A DNA stretch of 64,000 bases. It comes from Antitrichia curtipendula. Lineage: Eukaryota > Streptophyta > Bryopsida > Hypnales > Leucodontaceae. A program made the translations under genes and the position numbers. Within the stretch, counting starts at the first letter, position 1; each line of letters begins with the position of its first letter. Where the stretch lies: contig OX579634.1 of assembly GCA_951230915.1 (NCBI GenBank), positions 17,324,725 to 17,388,724 of the forward strand, in the 5' to 3' direction. Below are positions 36,771 to 48,489 of the stretch, piece after piece. Below the pieces are notes generated by a model. That model did not search any database. It was not told where the DNA came from and saw only the letters and a program-made list of their open reading frames with translations.

Positions 36771-38289
36771 GTAACTGAAAATTTCATACCAATTAATTAG
36801 ATGTGATACTTTAATAACCAAAATAACTTCAGTCGTATATTGATATACTTGATTTTGATTTGTACCTCCATCTTTTCACCTTCTTCAGAGCATTTTCCCA
36901 TTGCATTTGGCTTCTTAAGGTATGTACACACTTGGACTTAAGAGTGATGGCAAAGCGCATTATTTGAGTGAGAAGCCAGTGTCTGTTCAGACCTGCCATG
37001 GTCTTTTAATGCTGATCCTAGCTGGAACACCACATGGCATAGGAAAGCAACGGTGGTCAATAAAAGAGGGGAGGACCCACTTAGAGTATTAGTGTGTGTA
37101 GAAGCAAATATTATGTAGCAGTAGAATAAGGAGAAGTGAAGATTTCATGTTACCAAGATTGGTGTTAGTTAATGTGGGCCTTGATGGCTGATTACCAAAC
37201 AACAACAGTAGATAAGACTCTCGTAATTTATGTATGTATAAAAAAAGACTTCATACTTCAGTGGACCCTGCTACAGATGTACTAGCATGCACGGAAATGA
37301 ATTTTGATGGCATAGGACTTATCAACATCGTGTTAGTAAGGGCAAAGGAACCCTGTCTTTATCCAATTGCAATATGTTGTGGTGTTGAATCGTGAAAGTA
37401 TGGTTGATTTGTGAGAGTCTTCTCTAACTTTTGCGGAACACACAGCAAGATAGTGAGAGGTAAGCGCCCGCAATTACGTCATGCATGGTTTGCAATTTTA
37501 TTTTGTTTGCTTGAAATACAATAAAATTCAACAACGTTAATTTCTTGTTGTTTGTACATTGTAGATCGGCAACAATGGAAAATTGCTTGAATATAGGAAG
37601 TTTCGGTTCCACGCCTGCAATTCTTGATGTGTCACCAATGAAGGTGAGTTCTTTGTCATCTTGTAGACCATTGTAGAAGAATCTGACAATGACAAAAACT
37701 TGTACACCTTACACAAACACTCTGATGCTAAAGTAAGTACTTGGCTTGTACAAATATCATGACTAAGATGTTCTTCTGTTAATAATATTGTCGGTTAGAA
37801 GTTATTTACATTAGAAGTCCTATGATGTTCTATTTCTTACGCTTTTGAAGTTCACTTACAGAGAAGCAATCATGCACCTCCCCCCAATGCTTAAGTTAGT
37901 AGTAGTGTCATGAATTCTCATGCAATGTATACATTGTATTCTTGAAATCACCTTTAATGACGAGAGCCCAGGAGCACGACATGAACACTTCTATTTTCTA
38001 CTTGTCAGCATCATTGCATAAATTGGGACTTGAATTCCAATGCAACAGATGTCCACTAACCATACAGTGCATGCAATATTCTTATTCACATGAACTCATG
38101 ACTTTGTATGTCGTATGTTTGAAGGTAACCAAATTCACAGCATGCCTACACCTGGAGCGTCAACCAGACTTGCAATTGGAATGCCCTGACAAGCTTCTGT
38201 TGCAAATACTTCAACAACTGGCAATCGAGCAAAATGTCCATGCAAAGACTGTAGCCCCAATTGGAATTCTTAGGAAGTGAGTGCATTGA

Positions 38290-39410
38290 TTCATGTGAAG
38301 CACTTGGTGCATCTACAAGAAAAAGATGTTGTTGACGAATGTGATCTCATGAATTCAGACTCTACAAAATGGATGCGGATTAGTTTGGATGTCATGCGCA
38401 CTGGTTGTTCATCATGTTCCAGAGATGGCCCTGCTTGCAAGATAAAGTGGACTCAACTAATTTTTTATTACAAAAAAATTGCAGACTATTTTGCAAGAAC
38501 CGGCACCAACGGGCAAGCATACTAGGATTTCACTATCAATGAAAAGAAGGCTGAAGGACTCTCCAAAACATTTGCAAAGGAAAAATTCTATAACGTTCAT
38601 GAATGGTTTGGTCAGAGACCAAGTATGGATCCACCTCACATTAGAGATTTGCATTTCATTGAAGACACCAATCTGAATGTGCCCAATGCTCAAATTGAAA
38701 ACGTGTAAGCGCAAGTGGATAGCAATCTTTAGACCAAAGATCCCATGGATGTCGCACATATAATGGCAATTGAAAGAATGGACAACAACAACATAGGTGG
38801 TATCCGCCTTCGCTCCAATCCGGCTACATTGGTGCCTACTAAATAGTTGGAATGGAGCTTGAATAGAAGTCCCACGGCCAGTCCTAGCCCGCATCATTCA
38901 ACCATGCGTCAACACAACATATTGTATGTTGGTGTGATTTCAGTTCTCTACAGAGACATTTGATTTTCAAGTGCGTTGTCTTGCTGAAAACACTAGTGCT
39001 CATTGGAAAAATATTTCAGGTTATGCAATCATTGTCAAAGCCACCCGTGCCAATGGAGACGTCATGGCAAGCCATATGAAAGATATGGTAGAGGTTGGCA
39101 TGGATTTGGAACGCTTGAAAATAGAAGACCAACTCAAGTTTTTCAGCAAGTAGATGGAGTATTAGCGCGAGAAAGATAGGCGGCTATAGGAAAATGCATG
39201 CATTGCAAACGAAAATGTCAAACTTGCAATTTTGAAGCAAGAAGATGTGATTCACTATTTAACAAATCTTGCACTAGTTCTCAACGGAGGAGTACAATCC
39301 ACTAAAAAAGATGAGCGTATAAACAATCTACAAGCAAACTGCCCCGAAAACTTGGAGGACGGCAAGGCCGACCAACTACAACCAAATAATACCATCTTTA
39401 CTCCTTGACA
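38290..39410 (+). pseudogene. PIF/Harbinger ORF1, Myb/SANT-like DNA-binding protein, degenerate
   Basis: In active elements this protein binds DNA and helps bring the transposase to the nucleus and to the ends. The first block (38316-38522) reads KDVVDECDLMNSDSTKWMRI, then ACKIKWTQLIFYYKKIADY, the trihelix/SANT-like core with spaced tryptophans, then RTGTNGQAY. After a TAG the same frame continues with DFTINEKKAEGLSKTFAKEK and FYNVHEWFGQRPSM. A second part (38971-39408) is in another frame, consistent with an intron ending near 38942 or an indel, and is a charged, Gln-rich helical tail. In-frame stops: 38523 TAG, 38706 TAA, 38730 TAG, 38844 TAG, 39151 TAG, 39163 TAG, 39187 TAG. The upstream frame 37942-38280 may hold a further exon but has no recognised domain. 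Confidence 0.72.
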
Positions 39411-39899
39411 ACCTAGCAGTGTCTCAATTAAGTGAAGCTATGAATAAACTTTTTTATATAGTATATCCTCTTGGCTACTATAGTCTTACTTTTTATATAG
39501 TATATCATTGGACATAGTATAGTGTTGGTCTAGTAGTTAAAAGCACTTGCACATATGATTGCACGAAGTGAGAAAGAAGTTTCCACAATTTTATGTGGCA
39601 TTAGTTATTCCTTTTTGACAAACTCTTGCACACTCTACAATATATTTTACCTCTCAAGTGCAATAAGATATACATTTTGAAATGTCTTTGTAGCAACATC
39701 CATAGATCTAATCATTTCCACAACCGTCCGAGCAATGACAAAAAATACAAGAAAATATCACTGTGAATTTCCACTCTTATTTCAGTACACACAATTAGAC
39801 AATAAAGAAAGCTTGAGATAATGAGTGGGAAGCTTTACGTACTTCATAGACTCACATTAGCAGATTGCGTTGGAGTGCCAAGAAAATTTCAAGATTGTT

Positions 39900-41027
39900 T
39901 CATTTTTGTGTTCCAAGCATTGTTGCAACATCATCCTAGATTGCTTCTATAGGTTTAAGCACTAGAATATTCTTGTCCAGGACTTCAACCTACAAGCCTT
40001 CGGCATGAAGTACTTATAGGAGACGCTCTACTTGGTTGTATGACTGTCCATGGAGAACATTATGGAGAATACCGCAACAAGTTATTACAACTGGCATGAA
40101 GGCAACATCCAAATCAGATTTTGTTAGGAGCTCTTTGAAAGTCTACTTAAGGATGCAAAAGGCATTCTCCACGACATTGCGACTTCTTTGCAACTTTCTA
40201 TTGAATAATGTATGTGCAACAGAGAGGTTTCCAAAGCCTCGATGCGGTATGAGCAACCAAGGCATGAAAGCATATCGGCTATTTCTAATCAAATAAGGGG
40301 AATTTTGGAAGGTATAAGTTGGATCCCACAAAACACTATGCATTCCTTTTTGAAAAAAAATGGATAGATATAGGCAACGTGCATCATTGGTTGAACCCGG
40401 CATGCCAAGGAACAAGTCTATGAATCTCTTTCGGCTATCCACTATTGCTTGACAATTTAGTGTGTACTTACTCGATTTAAAATAGTAGTCAGGAGACATG
40501 ACCTTTAATTTTGAGATTGACATGGGTATGCCATCTATAGCACCGGCAACACCTGATAGACCACACAATTGGTAGAAGTCTGCTTCGGTTTCCCACAATC
40601 TATTGCCATTGGGCCATAATATCTTTGACCTCAAAGCAATGTTAATAGCATGAATAACTTCTTGTAAAAATACAGAGACCGTGCTCCGGCCTACAATGAA
40701 CAATTCACTACATATTAGTAAACTTGTACCATAAGTAAGCTTAAAAAGAGTGCATGCGACGTGTCCAAACATAGGAATGGTCAACCAATATTTAGTGTCT
40801 TTCTTGTGAATAAGGGGCTTCAACAGATTAGCTAGTGTGAAGATAGCCAGTTTGCTCATTTGAAACCTTTTCAACAAGTGCTCTTCATCATATTGGTTTA
40901 AGAGAAACCGCAAAAACCAAGTCGTTGATCTTGGCTTAACCCAATACTCTAGCTCAAAATCAAACAAAAAAAAATTGCACAATTGAAAGTAGTGAAGCGC
41001 AACATGAATGACACATTCACTATCCAT
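39900..41027 (-). pseudogene. PIF/Harbinger DDE transposase (DDE_Tnp_4 type), degenerate C-terminus
   Basis: Catalyses cut-and-paste transposition. The uninterrupted frame 40143-41027 gives 294 residues. An N-terminal helical region contains FQMSKLAIFTLANLLKPLI and a VGRSTVSVFLQEV helix-turn-helix-like segment. The catalytic part carries GVAGAIDGIPM (first Asp), DLFLGMPGSTNDARCLYLS (second Asp) and NRKLQRSRNVVENAFCILK (third acid, Glu), so the DDE triad is intact. The same frame goes on after TAG at 40143-40145 through TFKELLTKSDLDVAF and VVITCCGILHNVLHG to TGA at 39900-39902, with further stops at 40014 (TAA), 39990 and 39936 (TAG). The start ATG at 41027 is plausible, though a frame rich in acidic residues runs further upstream. 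About 376 residues in total, normal for the family. Confidence 0.88.
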
Positions 41028-42464
41028 GGCAGATTCCGTTCAAATCCGTTCAAAGTCACAACGAGTATCATCTTCTTCCTCGTCTTTAGCATAATTAAAG
41101 TTCAGGGCTTTGTTTGAAGTGAGCAGTAGCAACAACAACGCAAATGCCAATGACATGCATTCCGTTGGTGTTATTACAAAGTCCATGGCTGATTTTCTAC
41201 ATCAAAAAACAAGAAAGCAATTACTTAGTCCACTTCCAGTGAAAGCCACATCCAAATTACATGAAGACATACCATGAACTCAGCATGAGCTTGCACGGAT
41301 AAATATAAATGAAATGGGATGATGCCACCAAACAAGCCCTAAATATCATATTGTAAGCACAGTCAAAGATCGCATCTTCCTAAGAGAAAACACAAATTAC
41401 ATAAGTGACAACAGAGCGCTTGCTCCATGCTGCACTCACTACCGAAAATGATGAAAAATGCGAGTAACACTAACCTCCATGCCTATGTTGCTTGACTTCT
41501 ACTGTGCACTTATAGAGATCCAATCACCTTGTTATATGACAGTCGTCCAAGACGCCTGAACAAGCACATGTTCAATTTCCAATACACAAAGGAATGGCAG
41601 GCTTGAAACTCTATCCAAAATCCAAAATCCTACGAAGTTCACACGTGAAGTCCATGCACATATTGCATTACATTTGAAGGGTGCACGCATAGAAAAAGGC
41701 ACAAAGGAACAAAATTGTTGAAGCACAAGGCATGGAGACTTTGTGCACAACTTTATGGCCAAATGTTTTTATGATCGTGTTCCGTTGTACCTGTGGTCGT
41801 TGTTTCAATAGGTGCGTGACTTCTTCTAATTGAACATCTGCAGCAACCCTCTCCAATCTATCCACACAAAGTTTTGATTGGAAAATTTGCACGCCATTTG
41901 TATACACTCTACTAAAGCTCTAGAGATAGCAACTTCCGAATTTCAGGTAAAAAAATAAGTGTGCTTGTATTGAATTCACAACAATCAACATGTAAGACTG
42001 TGATTTGATATTCAAAGAAAAATGAGCACCACATTTCACAATGCCGTGGTGAGGGAAGAAGATGGGACGCGTGTTGTAAAGCACCGAAGCAAAATTGTGA
42101 GGTAGATGTGGGACCACCTTGAGTGTAAGCACTCTTTTCAGATGTGGACGACCTATCTTACATGTCCAAGCGACAATGACGTGGCTTCCACATTAATAAA
42201 CTCATAACACCATGTGTAAGTAGGAACTTCAATTACTAGCAGGAACACTAATGTTGGAAGCTTATACAATTATCCAACCTCTCAAATGGACCCACCTTTT
42301 ACTTCACGTTCAACTACTATGTATTATCTTCTAATGCTTGTTGCTTCATAAGTCCAAGTGTGCACATAGCTTCAGGAAGTCATGAAAGGAGTTCTCCACT
42401 TTCCTGTCGTATCCATTTTCAAGTTAGAAGTTGGCCTTAAAATCCAAGTTTGGTGGTGATGCCC

Positions 42465-43667
42465 TTAGAATCGTTCACCGACATAAGCTTGGATTTAAAG
42501 GCCAATGATTACTTATTGCTTGATGTGGGCACATCATGTTTGGGCATTGGTGTAGTGATGAGCAAATGTCACTTGGAGATAAGCTCAACCAACTTTTGCC
42601 ATACAAACATTAAGCAATATTGTGGTTGGATTTGCCAATAAATAGTTGTAAATCCACTATTCAACTAATCTTGACTCTGAATCCAATAACCTCTAAGGAA
42701 ATCTTGCTATTAAAAAACAATTTTGGGCAAATCACGTTGGAGAGAGTCCTAGGCCTATTTTCTGCATAGCCTAATACATGCTCTTTGGTGTATTTCTCTA
42801 TCTAAGCCACCTTGCAAATGTTCTTATATGTGAGCCAAAAAGAGTATCATAGAGAAAAATACAAGAATTTATTATTTGTCACAAATGCAATATTTTACAA
42901 AATCTAGATCATTTTTGGAATCATGGACTCAGAAGGTGGAGTGGAAAGTTGCAAAATAGAAATTCAAACACTCAACAAATTGATTTAAGTTTTTGCATCT
43001 AACCTCACATGTAGGAAAAACAAATTATCACCTTCCTAAAGAAGGCTCCCTATCCACATGTAATTTGATTTCAATTTTATATCTAACCCTTGAGAAGTGG
43101 AAACTTTTAATAATTGACGCATGAGCAAATGTGATAAATCATTTCTTAAGCTCAATCTCTACTCACAAATAAATAAGTAATTTTATAATTATAGAATTAT
43201 TAATAGAATCCAAAGGTCTTATGTTCTAATCTAGGCTCCCCACAAGGAATAAGGTAGAAGTATCTAGAACCTCTTCCCTCCCTTCCTCCCTTCAATCTAA
43301 TATTCAAATCATATACAAAAATTCCTCCATTCTATTATGTATTTTTCATGGTTATCCCTTCACCGATTCAACAATTATACATACATTTTTACCTCATGGA
43401 TTCAATAGTTGGATTCATTAAAGAATAAATAAAGATAAAAAATTTGCCCTTATTATGTAAAACAATATTTTGAAGCAGATTTTGACTTCAAACACCATAA
43501 ACCATGGGTTTGTACATTACACACTCATATGATATCTCACCTAGTACTTAATTGCCTTTATTTCAACACCCAAAAATGAGTGTTGTAATATAATATTATA
43601 CATTCTAATGAAGTAATTCTCATTTCTGAACTATCACGCCGTTGAAATTTTTTAGCATTTTTAGTAA
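42465..43667. other. Non-genic region starting with a second Harbinger-like end
   Basis: 'gcttggatttaaaggcc' at 42485-42505 is an inverted near-copy of the transposon end just to its left ('ggccttaaaatccaag', 42434-42449), so another related element or end seems to abut here. Nothing else recognised; AT-rich further right. Confidence 0.45.
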
Positions 43668-44042
43668 GAGCATTCCCACCATGACCCGATGAAGCGGGCC
43701 TCAACAGCTCCAAGCGGGCCCTCGCAACTTTTTGAACCCCACCATAGCTCTTGCAAACTTGATGTTGAGAGTGGCCACTTGCAAAATGCACCCGGCTACT
43801 CAAAAGTAGTGATCCCTTTGAGTGATTCTAAACCAAAAGTTGTGGAGAATCTCTGTTCAAGTTTGGCTTTGCAGTAGTTGTAGGAATAGTCCATGAGAAA
43901 CAACCTCCCCAAATAGCATGGAGAGTGGGGTCATACCTTTGGAAGTAGAAGCAGAGCGAGGGATGGTGGGGTTCCTCCTCCACCTTCAAGCCTTCACCGC
44001 GCAGGGCACGCTCTGATCTGGCGAGCATTAGTGGGAATGCTC
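43668..44042. mobile_element. PIF/Harbinger-type MITE (375 bp)
   Basis: Termini GAGCATTCCCACCA and, inverted, GAGCATTCCCACTA, flanked by a perfect TAA duplication (43665-43667, 44043-44045). GC-richer than its surroundings. Termini match those of 31094-31460, and broadly the larger transposon at 36888-42464. No coding. Confidence 0.88.
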
Positions 44043-44140
44043 TAAGGCCTATAAGTTAAGTAGCTCTGTAAGTAAAGGAAATTGAGTAGAACCTTTTGTT
44101 CATAACTTAATGGGCTTCAAAGGATGCAACCTCTCTTTAA

Positions 44141-44780
44141 GCCTTAAATGTCCAAGGCCTTTTTTGAGCTTCTTGGAATTTGCTCTAAATTGAACAAAAA
44201 GACAACATTTTGATAAGTTTTATCAAATTTATTTGAATTGTAACCATACAAATTCAAACTAGACATGTTGGAGATCACATGGGAAAAGAAAACACAACAA
44301 CATCACTTACAAATTGAAAGATTATAATGTTTGGTCACAAGGGTGTTAAAACTATGAAAGTGATTCAAAGTCTTTCAATCCTCTTTTCACAAATCAAATC
44401 TAAAAAATTGGTCACCAAAAAAATACAAGGTTAAAGGCATAACATCCATAACCCCAGTTTGTTTTTGATTTTTTTAAATTTGCTTTATAATTTTTTTTAA
44501 ATGATTTTCTAATGTGAATTTTTTTCTCCTCTAAGATCTAGTGTATTTTAGGCTCATTTTCAAGAATTTTCAACACTAGAGAATCGAGATTTGCAATGGA
44601 CAGCCTTGCACAAAATCTTTGAATAGAAAAATCATACTCACTCATTTTTGAAATCAGATTTTTGATGCTAAAATGTGTTTTCAAAAATATATAATCTACT
44701 AAGACTAGCAACTTGGTCCAGTTTTATTTACCTTCAAAGTATTGTCGACACCTGAATTTGGTGGCTCGGGCATTTAGGGG
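44141..44780. mobile_element. TTAA-flanked TIR element (640 bp)
   Basis: Left flank TTAA (44137-44140), right flank TTAC. Termini GCCTTAAATGTCCAAGG and, inverted, CCCCTAAATGCCCGAGC agree at about 12 of 17 positions. The 'agattataatgtttgg' internal block is shared with the T3 repeats at 5140 and 59845. Confidence 0.6.
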
Positions 44781-44787
44781 TTACGTT

Positions 44788-45277
44788 TGTGAGAAGCTGT
44801 GGATTGAATTTGTGAGTGCGCCCACTCCCTTGAGAGCATTCAATTGTGAAGGTCCCTGAAATAGGAAGGCGAAGGAGGAGCATCAAGTCACCAACTCATT
44901 GATTAGACCAGACGAAGTTTAGGGTGGAATAGTAACTCAACTTACTGATGAGGACGTTGAGGACGTTAGTTCAGTTGCTTACAACGAACCGATGCCGAAG
45001 TGGGGGCCAGGGAGAACTGACCCCCTCGCTCGGCCCTGCGGGCAAACCTTGTTTTTTGCACATTATTTTTTTTGCAAATTTTGAATTCTTATTTGCGATC
45101 AGAGACTCCAAATTTGATAAATGCAGTCGACAATATACCCTGGAACGGCACAAAGTAGGGGGATTTTTATTTACATGCACCCCTGGTAAGGCCGAGCGAG
45201 GGGGTCAATCCACCACGATTGAAGTGGGAGTGTATCCACAGCTGGGTCCAGTGTACGAGACCGACCTGCCTTCTTCC
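44788..45277 (+). pseudogene. Coding-looking remnant of unknown gene, split by a MITE
   Basis: One frame from 44788 reads CEKLWIEFVSAPTPLRAFNC, then (after TGA at 44857) KAKEEHQVTNSLIRPDE, then (after TAG at 44920) TQLTDEDVEDVSSVAYNEPM up to the MITE at 45005. If the MITE and one target copy are ignored, the same frame continues past 45228 with IHSWVQCTRPTCLLP to a TAG. The composition is protein-like, but I do not recognise the family. It may be a host-gene fragment or part of a transposon. The overlapping forward frame 44948-45322 runs through the MITE and is less likely. Confidence 0.35.
45005..45219. mobile_element. Mutator-like MITE (215 bp) with 9-bp target duplication
   Basis: Left GGCCAGGGAGAACTGACCCC followed by CTCGCTCGGCC; the inverted right end shares ACTGACCCCC/ATTGACCCCC and CTCGCTCGGCC. 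Flanks CGAAGTGGG (44996-45004) and TGAAGTGGG (45220-45228) agree at 8 of 9 positions. Same family as 26139-26315, related to 34394-34630. Confidence 0.78.
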
Positions 45278-45769
45278 CTTCCAAAAGTAGCATACAAGGT
45301 AAACCTGAGCAGATCTCACTAGTGGCGATGTTTAGTGTTAGTGCATCTCCACCGGGGTGTTAGTGCAACATACTGCCCCAACAAGAGGTTTGCTGATTGC
45401 AGTTGATTTCTTTTGTCCCAACAGTTGCAGACTTGTTATTTTTTCAACGCAGGACACAACACAAAATTTGTTGCTACACTACCAGTGTTTTTTTTTCCGG
45501 CGATTTGGTGCAAAATTGCACCAAAAATTTTGACCCAGCACCAAGCCTATAGGAAATTTTTAGTAAAATTTTGGATGAAATCGCCCAAAACCTTCAAGTT
45601 CAAGAAAAATCTTGGATGAAATCGCCACATTGTGAATGAAAATAGAATTATAGATACGTAGTATCACATTTTCTATACAGTACTTGGATGAATGTTGAAA
45701 CTTGGAGCACCACCATAACATTTAATATCGCCACTTTGCCACTTCATGGAAAATGAAAAAAAAACCACT

Positions 45770-46037
45770 GTACACTACAAGTTGTAGTGCCTCGCACGGT
45801 CTGCATTGACTTGCGCCACGGTATTGAGCTTTCCAAGCTACCTGCCGAGTAACAAAAACTACATACCATGCAATAATATTTTTTTACCATGGAGTCAAAA
45901 GTTATAAAAATTGTTGGGCCTCAGAGCTACTCCTCGGGCACATGAGGTGTCAAAGAAAAAAAGCCCAACCCCGTCCATAGTGAGCTTCCTAAAATCACTA
46001 TGTTGCCAAAAAAAATTGGTGTTTGGTCCTTTAGGGG
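45770..46037 (+). mobile_element. Right part of a T2 element ending at TTAA
   Basis: Ends 'ggtcctttagggg' followed by TTAA (46038-46041). Sequence before it ('agtcaaaagttataaaaatt', 'gttgggcctcagagctactc') matches the T2 copies at 5874 (inverse) and 48890. Left end not visible. Confidence 0.55.
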
Positions 46038-46090
46038 TTAATGAAAAAAAGACCAACCTTACAAAGCTACATACTAATTAATGAACATCA

Positions 46091-46475
46091 GAGCATCGCC
46101 AACCATTCCGGCCAAATGGACCTTGCCAAATGGGCTTCCTCTCCACCCATTCCAGCCACACTCTTCGCTTCTTACAACTTGATGCACCAACTAGCTAGCA
46201 GACATGGTCAAATAATACTATTTTAGAGGCTGAAATTCTATTTGGTGGCCCAATTAACATTAAAATATTATTATTTAATAAAATTTTGACAATTAATGCA
46301 CATGAAGTCAACAACTAGCGAGAACGGTAGGTTGGTGTTGTGACTTGCGAGTGTTATTTTTGGCAAGCTCAGTATCTTTTTGTCCCTCGCCCATGAATGG
46401 GTGGCTCACTTTTTCTTGGCCGGACCCACCCAAACCCTAGGCTGGGAGCTTGGCAGTGAATGAGTGGCGATACTC
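46091..46475. mobile_element. PIF/Harbinger-type MITE (385 bp)
   Basis: Termini GAGCATCGCCAACCATTC and, inverted, GAGTATCGCCACTCATTC agree at 15 of 18 positions. Flanks TCA and TTA, as at the large transposon. Noncoding. Confidence 0.78.
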
Positions 46476-46478
46476 TTA

Positions 46479-48361
46479 CACACTATATAAATATTTACCT
46501 TTGTTGTACATCAATAGTTACTACAGTGTCCAGGGGCTGTACATCATGTTTCGAACATCTACAGTTTTTCACAATAACTCCCTTTAATTTTTTTGTCCCC
46601 TTAATACCCCCATTCGGTGTACCAGAAGCAGTACTCAGTACTTGACTTGTAATGAGGTTGGTACTTGGGGCTGGGGAACAGGCTAATAATAACATCAAGC
46701 CTGGATTGGAAGTGGTCCTGAGATTTTTCCAGAAGCAGTGAGGTCTACTGCAAGTTACAGTTTTTTTGGCTTTTTTGGACATAAATGAAATTTAGACTTC
46801 AGAGGTCTGTCTAAGTTGTAGGTTTCAATAATGGGGAGGAATCTGGAGAAATGAGTTCATTTGGACACATGGAGCACCCTATCCTATCCTCAGCCAAAAG
46901 TTGGTAGGATTTCCACAACATCCAACAGAATGGAGCCAACAGACCAAAACACATGGAGCATCTGAAGGATAAGTAATTTCATGTGTCACCTATTGCTGAA
47001 ATGAAATGACGATTCCTATCACCAAAATTCTTTGTCAAAAATGATCTGATTTATAGACCAATGGATGCATTCTTCATTTCTGCCCTTATACCACTGCTGC
47101 GGACTCTAAGTGTCTGATGGATGACTTCAACTAAAAGTAGAGGATGAAATAAATGTTTTTTCATCCAATTTATGTATTTAGAGAGTACTTGAAAACACTC
47201 TTAGTGAATACAATAGTATTGCAAAGTCCCTCATCGTGGTTTTACTGACTTTTCTAAAGTAGAAGATGCTTAATTCACGGATCACCCTTGTAATGTATTG
47301 GGGCCATTTATTGCTATTTACTCTTGATGTCAATTTTAGCCAGAAAAGTGGCATATTTTGATTTTGAGTCCAACTAATGAAATGAAGCTTATCCACTACA
47401 CTTTCTATTCCAATTGGAAAATTTTGAAAAAATCTTAACTTTCAAAATCTAATAGCAATATGAACTTTGGGCATATAACCATGATTTGTTGATTTTCTAA
47501 TTGTATTATGACACGATAACTTCAGTTTATACCATGATGTTATACACTATATTATACATCTGTAGTGAAAATTTCAGAATTTTTTCAGTATATTTTGTAT
47601 TTGAGATGCATTTTCTTCATTTTTTTTTCTTAAGATATCTACAATAATTTCAAGTTTTTCCAAAAAAAGTTTGAAAATTTTACAATTGGTAGCATACATA
47701 TTTCATCTCTAAAAAACAAATACAGTTTTTTTTAATTCATATCTAGTTGGAAAATAACAACAAAAGGAGTAAAAGATAGTGAGGCTAGAACTCAATGGTC
47801 ATGGGCTTGTCCTTACAAGGCTATAGTAATCTTGAAAAGTCATCCATTGGCAACTTTTTGAATTTTGTAGTGTTGAAGGATTTTCTTAAAATGATAGTTT
47901 GGTCATCCTAGTTAAAATCATCTAGTTTTACATTGTTTGAATCATTTGCTTAAATTTTTTCTAAAAGCAATTGTTGGAAGTCAAACTATTGTGCAAGACT
48001 TCTTCCCTTCACACAAAATTTGAAGGATGAACATTTGCACTTCTATTTTAATCCGTAAAGTTCTTTCATGTTTAAAGCGGGCCCAAACTGGTCCAAAATA
48101 CTAGTCTCCATAGCAAGGCTAAATTCTTCATGCACATTTATTTTTAAACAAATTCAACTGTTGGATCCTTTAGTTAACTTGTTAGAGTACAACCTCCTTA
48201 AATTTCAGAACTAGTAACCTTACCAAATGCAAGATCATAATGCTTTATGCTTGAGCTTCAAAAAGAAGTATTTTTTATTCTTCCCAAATGATCAAATTTG
48301 ATCTTTCAAGCTTTTTTACCCATGAATATGTAGATCCTTCAATTTGCAACTCTCCATATTA
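46479..48361. other. AT-rich intergenic sequence
   Basis: No gene recognised. Near 47950-48030 there is a stretch ('gaagtcaaactattgtgcaa') shared with 8360 and 21210, so at least part is an old dispersed repeat. Confidence 0.4.
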
Positions 48362-48489
48362 TAATTGAAAAAATCAATTGAGAATACATGTAAAAAATTT
48401 CAACAAAAAAAATTTCATATTCATCTTGAAAAAATCAATTGGGATTACATGTAAAAAATTTAAACAAAAAAAGAATTCATGTTCATCTT
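48362..48489. repeat. Tandem duplication, unit about 62-64 bp
   Basis: 'ttgaaaaaatcaattg' plus 'acatgtaaaaaattt' and 'ttcatc' occur twice in a row with small changes. Confidence 0.7.

Larger units (their letters stand above)
36888..42464. mobile_element. PIF/Harbinger DNA transposon, nearly full length, decayed
   Basis: Boundaries come from the ends. Left GAGCATTTTCCCATTGCATT is an imperfect inverted match to the right end (GGGCATCACCACCAAACTTG read inward). Both ends share a subterminal block 'tgcacacttggactta'/'tacacacttggactta' on opposite strands. Flanks are TCA (left) and TTA (right), fitting the 3-bp TWA target of this superfamily with one change. It carries the two genes typical of PIF/Harbinger: a Myb/SANT-like ORF1 (38290-39410, +) and a DDE transposase (39900-41027, -), arranged convergently. 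Both are broken by stops. Confidence 0.82.

Noticed and set aside
38457..38897. 146-codon minus-strand open frame
   Set aside because: Antisense shadow of the Harbinger ORF1 remnant.
44948..45322. 124-codon forward open frame
   Set aside because: It runs through a MITE and both target duplications; a different frame outside the MITE is more protein-like.
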